Below the pieces are notes generated by a model. The model ran no database searches, had not been told where the DNA came from, and worked only from the letters and a program-made list of their open reading frames with translations. Below, in pieces: positions 5,752 through 10,963 of a stretch of 10,963 nucleotides of DNA; the stretch's first letter is position 1, and every line of letters begins with the position of its first letter. The DNA comes from Bacteroidales bacterium (GTDB lineage Bacteria; Bacteroidota; Bacteroidia; Bacteroidales; UBA10428): the NCBI GenBank assembly GCA_016926235.1, contig JAFGOZ010000401.1, positions 1 to 10,963 on the forward strand. The letters run 5' to 3'. Both the position numbers and the translations under genes were made by a program.

Positions 5752-6981
5752 ATGGATGTTCAAAGCATTAAACAAAGATTTGGGATCATCGGCAATTATA
5801 TTGGCCTTGACAGAGCTATAGATATCGCCCGCCAGGTTTCAGCTACTGATCTGACTGTACTGATTACAGGAGAAAGTGGAACGGGAAAAGAAATATTTCC
5901 TCAAATAATTCATCATTTCAGTACACGTAAGCACGGGCCTTATATAGCAGTTAATTGTGGAGCTATCCCGGAAGGTACAATTGATTCAGAACTTTTTGGT
6001 CATGAAAAGGGCTCATTTACGGGGGCACATGACAGCCGGAAAGGATACTTTGAAGTAGCAAACCAGGGAACCATATTCCTGGATGAAGTGGCAGATTTGC
6101 CTTTGTCTACCCAGGTAAGGCTTTTGCGTGTACTGGAAACAGGTGAATTTATACGCGTGGGTTCTTCCAAGGTACAGAAAACCAATGTGCGGGTTATAGC
6201 AGCAACAAATGTGGATGTATTGCGTGCTATTGAAAATGGGAAATTTCGTGAAGATCTGTATTACCGGTTAAATACAGTTCCCATTAACATTCCGCCATTA
6301 CGTCACCGGAAAGAAGATATTTCCCTTCTATTTAGAAAATTTGCTTCTGACTTTGCTGAAAAATATCGCATGCCTGCCATCCGCCTCGATCAGGATGCTA
6401 TAGAGGTATTAAACAATTATCGCTGGCCGGGAAATATCCGTCAATTAAAAAATATTACCGAGCAAATATCCGTTATTGAAAATGTAAGGGATATAAATGC
6501 AGATACATTGCGAAGATATTTGCCTGATTATTATGAGGTCAAATTACCAGCACTTTATAAATCACACGAAGAAGACAAGTCATTTGCATCAGAGAGGGAA
6601 ATATTGTATAAAATCCTTTTTGACATGAAAAATGACATGAACGATTTGAAAAAACTGGTTTTGGATATTGTTCAAAATGGTGGTTCAACAGTAGACTTAT
6701 CAGGACGGAATGCCAAACTGATTCAAAAATTATATGAAGATCAGGAGGCTCCAATAGTTCAGCAGGGAAATACTAAAACTATTGACTTTCAAAAAGCTGA
6801 AAGTGACATTGAAGATACGGAGGAAATTTTAGAAGAATCATTATCTCTGGAAGAAAAAGAAAAGGAATTTATTATAAAAGCTCTTGAAAAATATAATGGT
6901 AAAAGAAAGCGTGCTGCTGAAGAACTCGGAATTTCGGAACGAACTTTGTACCGTAAAATAAAAGAATATAATATTGAATAA
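5752..6981 (+). CDS. Sigma-54-dependent Fis-family transcriptional activator
   Basis: 409 residues from the ATG at 5752, whose MDVQSIKQRFGIIGN start looks like Bacteroidota homologues I recall. An open frame back to TTG 5677 is probably leader. The protein remodels RNA polymerase-sigma-54 at -24/-12 promoters using ATP. The AAA+ domain starts within 15 residues of the N-terminus, so there is no receiver, PAS or GAF sensor domain. It has Walker A GESGTGKE (40-47), the sigma-54-contacting loop as GSFTGA (87-92, Ser for the usual Ala), Walker B IFLDEV (108-113), FREDLYYRLN (165-174) with the arginine-finger region, and WPGNIRQLKN (225-234) for sensor II. An acidic linker (about 265-370) leads to a Fis-type HTH at about 383-405 (RAAEELGISERTLYRKIKEY). 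It heads a run with lptE, the TPR gene and secG at 3-22 bp spacings. With no sensor domain, control is probably by expression or a partner. Targets are unknown; groES upstream DNA holds a sigma-54-like element. Confidence 0.93.
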   Translation: MDVQSIKQRFGIIGNYIGLDRAIDIARQVSATDLTVLITGESGTGKEIFPQIIHHFSTRKHGPYIAVNCGAIPEGTIDSELFGHEKGSFTGAHDSRKGYFEVANQGTIFLDEVADLPLSTQVRLLRVLETGEFIRVGSSKVQKTNVRVIAATNVDVLRAIENGKFREDLYYRLNTVPINIPPLRHRKEDISLLFRKFASDFAEKYRMPAIRLDQDAIEVLNNYRWPGNIRQLKNITEQISVIENVRDINADTLRRYLPDYYEVKLPALYKSHEEDKSFASEREILYKILFDMKNDMNDLKKLVLDIVQNGGSTVDLSGRNAKLIQKLYEDQEAPIVQQGNTKTIDFQKAESDIEDTEEILEESLSLEEKEKEFIIKALEKYNGKRKRAAEELGISERTLYRKIKEYNIE

Positions 6982-7003
6982 ATTCGTAAACGTGAGAAAA
7001 AAC

Positions 7004-7501
7004 ATGCGAAATATACTGTTATTTATTTTGATATTAGTTGTAACTGGTTGTAAAATAAATTATTCTCTATCAGGAATAGAGATACCTCCGGATGTAAAAA
7101 CTGTTTCTGTTCAATATTTTAATAACAGGGCTTCAACCGTTCAGCCTGGATTAAGCCAGCGGTTTACCGATGCATTGAAGGATAAAATACAGGCCAAAAC
7201 CCGCTTAATTCTTGTAAACCAAACTGGTGACCTGAATTTTGAAGGAGAAATAACTCTTTATCAAACACAACCCGTGAACGTTCAAAGTGGGGACGTAGCA
7301 GCACAAAACAAGTTCACCATAGGAATTACGGTTCGTTATACCAACTATAAGTATCCTGAAAACAATTTTTCACAGACATTCTCCCGGTATGAAAACTATC
7401 CCAGCAGTCAAAACTTCAATACAGCAGCAGAATCATTAACGGATGATATCATTGACCAAATTTTGGAGGACATAATAAATAAAGCTTTTATAAACTGGTA
7501 G
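7004..7501 (+). CDS. lptE: LPS assembly lipoprotein LptE
   Basis: 165 residues from the ATG at 7004, 22 bp after the activator stop. Upstream TTG 6974 and GTG 6992 are in frame but would put extra residues before a signal peptide that already begins well with MRNILLFILILVVTGC. VTGC (13-16) is a good lipobox with lipidated Cys16. The mature part has the LptE pattern: an early strand (INYSLSGIEIPPDVKTVSV), FNNRASTVQPGLSQRFTDALKDKI with the first helix, GDLNFEGEITLY and FTIGITVRYTN strands, and a C-terminal helix (TAAESLTDDIIDQILEDI). LptE plugs the LptD barrel in the outer membrane and helps insert LPS. Sequence conservation in this family is low, so the call rests on pattern, lipobox, length and gene order (after the sigma-54 activator and before the TPR gene and secG, an order I recall from Bacteroidota). 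It complements kdsB and waaA in the LPS pathway. Confidence 0.88.
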   Translation: MRNILLFILILVVTGCKINYSLSGIEIPPDVKTVSVQYFNNRASTVQPGLSQRFTDALKDKIQAKTRLILVNQTGDLNFEGEITLYQTQPVNVQSGDVAAQNKFTIGITVRYTNYKYPENNFSQTFSRYENYPSSQNFNTAAESLTDDIIDQILEDIINKAFINW

Positions 7502-7504
7502 CAA

Positions 7505-8263
7505 ATGGATTCAGTAAAACTACTTAGATATATTGAAAAACCTGAAGAGTACAGTGAGACCGGATTGACAGAAATATCATCACTCCTTGAAAAGTATCCT
7601 TTTTTTCAAGCCGGGCACAGCTTAAAACTCAAACATTTAAAAATGCTCAATAATTCCTCTTTCGAAGAAGAGTTAAAGAAATCAGTAATCCACATACCTG
7701 ACCGGAAGATCCTTTTTGACTATCTCTTTAAGCATGAAGAACCTAAATCTTCAGACAGAACCAAAATAGAAGAACCTGAAAGAAAAAAAGAAAAGAAAAT
7801 AATTGCTGATACTTTAAAAGATAATATAGCACTGGCTTTAGAGGATGAAATTGAATTCCTGCAAAAACCCGCTTCAGATAACATAGAATTAGTAATTGAA
7901 CCGGAAGATATTTCTGTGTCAAACGAATATTATGAATTACTTCAGATTGATGAAGGTATTGAAGAACCCGCAATAAAAAATGATCAAAAAGAATCAGAAC
8001 AAAATCAGCTAATAGACAGTTTTTTATCGAATATACCGCGAATTGTTCCCAAAATGGAAGCTCATAATGAACCTGAAGACATATCATTGTCATCAATTCA
8101 GGAAGATGAGGGTGTTCTTACAGAGACTTTGGCAAAAATCTACCTGAAACAAGGATATTTTGATAAAGCAATTCAAACTTATGAGAAATTAATTTTGAAA
8201 TTTCCAGAAAAAAATACTTACTTTGCTGCCCAAATTGAAGAGATAAAAAAACAAAACATTTAA
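7505..8263 (+). CDS. Conserved hypothetical protein with one C-terminal TPR
   Basis: 252 residues, starting 3 bp after the lptE stop, which implies tight co-translation. No signal peptide or membrane segment is visible, so it is probably cytoplasmic. Three parts can be seen. An N-terminal domain (1-77) holds motifs I recall as conserved in Bacteroidota homologues: YPFFQAGHSLKLKHLK (31-46) and HIPDRKILFDYLF (63-75). A long acidic, charged and presumably disordered linker (about 78-200) contains EPEDIS twice (132-137 and 189-194). One tetratricopeptide-type unit at about 206-240 includes TLAKIYLKQGYFDKAIQTYEK (split here as TLAKIYLKQG and YFDKAIQTYEK), then LILKFPEKN. A single TPR usually binds a partner or stacks by oligomerising. 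Its position between lptE and secG suggests, but does not prove, an envelope or export-related role. Function unknown. Confidence 0.85.
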   Translation: MDSVKLLRYIEKPEEYSETGLTEISSLLEKYPFFQAGHSLKLKHLKMLNNSSFEEELKKSVIHIPDRKILFDYLFKHEEPKSSDRTKIEEPERKKEKKIIADTLKDNIALALEDEIEFLQKPASDNIELVIEPEDISVSNEYYELLQIDEGIEEPAIKNDQKESEQNQLIDSFLSNIPRIVPKMEAHNEPEDISLSSIQEDEGVLTETLAKIYLKQGYFDKAIQTYEKLILKFPEKNTYFAAQIEEIKKQNI

Positions 8264-8275
8264 ATATTTTCAACC

Positions 8276-8605
8276 ATGTACATGCTTATTTCAGTACTGA
8301 TTATAATTGTTTGTATACTATTAGTATTAATTGTATTGGTGCAAAACTCAAAAGGAGGCGGACTGGCATCTAACTTCTCAGCATCAAACCAGGTTATGGG
8401 TGTGAAAAAAACTGCAGACTTTCTTGAGAAAGCAACCTGGACTCTTGCCGGTAGTCTTTTAGTTCTTAGTCTTTTGGCAAGTCTTACTATTCCAAGAAAT
8501 AAAGGACAACAATCTATATTGCGTCAGGCAGCTGAAGATGTAAATCCAATGAATATTCAGTATGATCCTAACCAGGTAGTTGTTCCTGAAGAGCCAGCTG
8601 AATAA
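8276..8605 (+). CDS. secG: Preprotein translocase subunit SecG
   Basis: 109 residues. SecG is the small accessory subunit of the SecYEG channel in the inner membrane and assists SecA-driven export. Two membrane segments are visible, about 3-22 (a run of Ile/Leu/Val) and about 55-72 (TLAGSLLVLSLLASLTI). Between them is the family's cytoplasmic loop with VLVQNSKGGGLASNF (20-34), where QxxKGGGL is the SecG hallmark, and ASNQVMGVKKTADFLEKATW. The C-terminal tail is acidic and proline-rich, a common and poorly conserved part. It starts 12 bp after the TPR gene and is last in the run, followed by a hairpin terminator at 8628-8667. Confidence 0.94.
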   Translation: MYMLISVLIIIVCILLVLIVLVQNSKGGGLASNFSASNQVMGVKKTADFLEKATWTLAGSLLVLSLLASLTIPRNKGQQSILRQAAEDVNPMNIQYDPNQVVVPEEPAE

Positions 8606-8627
8606 TATCACGATAATTTATTCAATG

Positions 8628-8667
8628 AAGGTGCCAGTATGTCATACATTCTGACACCTTTTTTTTA
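8628..8667 (+). terminator. Rho-independent terminator after secG
   Basis: AAGGTGCCAG (8628-8637) pairs with CTGACACCTT (8651-8660) with a single C/A mismatch. The hairpin has a 13-base loop and is followed by six more T (8661-8666). It lies 22 bp after the secG stop and closes the activator-lptE-TPR-secG unit. The minus-strand reading lacks a T tract, so it works in one direction. Confidence 0.85.
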
Positions 8668-8787
8668 TTTAATAAAATATAAGATTATCAATACATTAAT
8701 TGCAAATTAAAGATTTTTTCTCATGTTATAGCCATTTTAAACTGCAAAAATGTCTTTAAAAAAACCGGTTGAATCCCTTTTTTTGGT

Positions 8788-8804
8788 TTGGCACAAAATA
8801 TGAT
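8788..8804 (+). promoter_or_regulatory. Sigma-54-like -24 element upstream of groES
   Basis: TTGGCAC at 8788-8794 is a full match to the sigma-54 -24 box (TTGGCAC). At the required spacing the -12 position reads TATGA, so the invariant GC is GA (GG-N10-GA). A start would fall near 8815, about 35 nt before the groES ATG. I see no TAnnTTTG box in 8668-8849 and no CIRCE repeat, so the true groES promoter is not otherwise obvious. The imperfect -12 keeps confidence low. Confidence 0.3.
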
Positions 8805-8849
8805 GAACTCAGGCAAAATGAGATTGTCTAACTTAAATATAAATGAACA

Positions 8850-9128
8850 ATGGCAGATGTAAAAATTAAACCATTATCAGACAGAGTATTGGTTGAACCT
8901 TTAGAAGCTGAAGAAAAAACAGCTAGCGGAATTATCATTCCTGACACTGCAAAAGAGAAACCACAAAAAGGAACTGTAAAAGCAGTAGGTCCCGGAACCA
9001 AAGATGAAAAAATGGAAGTAAAAGTCGGAGATGTAGTACTTTATGGCAAGTATGCTGGTACTGAATTATCTGTTGATGGCAAAGACTACCTGATGATGAG
9101 GCAGTCAGACATTTTAGCAATTATTTAA
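8850..9128 (+). CDS. groES: Co-chaperonin GroES (Hsp10)
   Basis: 92 residues, slightly shorter than the ~97 of E. coli. GroES forms the heptameric lid of the GroEL folding chamber in the cytoplasm. The start [19 protein letters not shown] (6-24) matches the chaperonin-10 signature. The mobile loop contains the hydrophobic GroEL-binding tripeptide III (28-30, in [13 protein letters not shown]). GTVKAVGPG (41-49), [17 protein letters not shown] and the end [10 protein letters not shown] are all typical. It lies 45 bp upstream of groEL in the usual two-gene operon. The ATG at 8850 has no obvious Shine-Dalgarno sequence. It is preceded by a secG terminator and a possible sigma-54-like element, so it appears to be transcribed separately from secG. 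Confidence 0.97.
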   Translation: MADVKIKPLSDRVLVEPLEAEEKTASGIIIPDTAKEKPQKGTVKAVGPGTKDEKMEVKVGDVVLYGKYAGTELSVDGKDYLMMRQSDILAII

Positions 9129-9152
9129 TTGTATGAAATCATAATTTGATAA

Positions 9153-10811
<1,659 letters not shown>

Positions 10812-10836
10812 TCATTATCACACCAAATATAATTTC

Positions 10837-10870
10837 AACCCTTTCTTACTTCGGTCGGAAAGGGTTTTTT
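10837..10870 (+). terminator. Rho-independent terminator after groEL
   Basis: AACCCTTTC (10837-10845) pairs perfectly with GAAAGGGTT (10858-10866). Inside the loop, ACTTCGGT (10848-10855) can form a C(UUCG)G tetraloop hairpin, a very stable cap. A run of six T (10865-10870) follows. It lies 25 bp after the groEL stop. Confidence 0.92.
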
Positions 10871-10881
10871 CGTCTTTAAGG

Positions 10882-10914
10882 GGCTGTCTAAAAAGTATTA
10901 GGCAGCCTTTTTTT
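10882..10914 (+). terminator. Second terminator-like hairpin
   Basis: GGCTGTCT (10882-10889) pairs with AGGCAGCC (10900-10907), with one G-U pair and a 10-base loop, followed by seven T (10908-10914). It backs up the groEL terminator. The sequence GGGGCTGTCTAAAAAG (10880-10895) also resembles the terminal repeats of some insertion sequences, so a mobile-repeat origin is possible; no transposase is within the window. Confidence 0.65.
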
Positions 10915-10918
10915 GTTG

Positions 10919-10953
10919 AAAAAAGGTTACAAATCAAGGATATGTAACCTTTT
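10919..10953. terminator. Third hairpin, probably bidirectional or serving a minus-strand gene
   Basis: AAAAGGTTAC (10921-10930) and GTAACCTTTT (10944-10953) form a perfect 10-bp inverted repeat with a 13-base loop. Read on the plus strand it has four T after the stem. Read on the minus strand it is followed by six T (complement of 10919-10924), so it would terminate leftward transcription better. This suggests a convergent gene beyond the right edge. Confidence 0.55.
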
Positions 10954-10963
10954 ATGTCACGTC

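Noticed and set aside
5751..5760. CATGGATGTT at the activator start, matching the motif near paralogue A
   Set aside because: It is explained by the coding start Met-Asp-Val and the match stops after ten bases.
6974..7003. lptE start at TTG 6974 overlapping the activator gene
   Set aside because: It would place ten extra residues before a signal peptide that already starts cleanly at ATG 7004.
7743..8096. Minus-strand open frame of 117 codons inside the TPR gene
   Set aside because: It is antisense to a gene with clear conserved domains; its Phe/Leu-rich product reflects the Lys/Glu codons of the real gene.
8668..8849. CIRCE (HrcA) operator upstream of groES
   Set aside because: No TTAGCACTC-N9-GAGTGCTAA or close variant is present.

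Overview
The window reads as chromosomal DNA from a member of the Bacteroidota, probably a Bacteroidales-like lineage that has a type IX secretion system (T9SS). Four things point there. The DNA is AT-rich with weak or absent Shine-Dalgarno sequences. Several start regions carry the Bacteroidota -7 promoter box TAnnTTTG. Two secreted proteins end in T9SS type A sorting domains. The gene run sigma-54 activator / lptE / single-TPR protein / secG / groES / groEL is one I recognise from Bacteroidota genomes. The assignment rests on recalled families and gene order, not on a database search.

Layout. 54-1584 (minus strand): two tandem paralogues encoding 220-residue secreted, cysteine-rich proteins with T9SS sorting domains; their function is unknown. 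1761-1994 (plus): a small XRE-type helix-turn-helix protein, divergent from the paralogues and sharing a compact promoter region with them. 2003-5612 (minus): waaA (Kdo transferase), an alanine dehydrogenase family gene and kdsB (CMP-Kdo synthetase). A 328-bp gap between kdsB and ald holds a near-perfect 10-bp tandem repeat array. 5752-8605 (plus): a sigma-54-dependent activator, the LPS-transport lipoprotein lptE, an acidic protein with one TPR and the Sec translocon subunit secG, closed by a hairpin terminator. 8850-10811 (plus): the groES-groEL chaperonin operon, followed by three successive hairpins up to the right edge.

How the genes fit together. KdsB activates Kdo and WaaA transfers it to lipid A precursors. 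LptE is needed later to insert finished LPS in the outer membrane, and SecG serves export of envelope proteins. The T9SS cargo proteins would cross the outer membrane and, if they follow the type A route, be anchored to LPS at the surface. The window is therefore mostly envelope biogenesis plus a chaperonin operon.

Most of the window is ordinary core genome. The parts most worth a second look are the 10-bp array with two inverted partial copies in register with the same period, the loss of a conserved catalytic Asp in the alanine dehydrogenase homologue, the tandem secreted cysteine-rich paralogues with their small divergent regulator, and a sigma-54-like -24 element upstream of groES. I saw no convincing new defence system, CRISPR array, tRNA, rRNA or complete mobile element.
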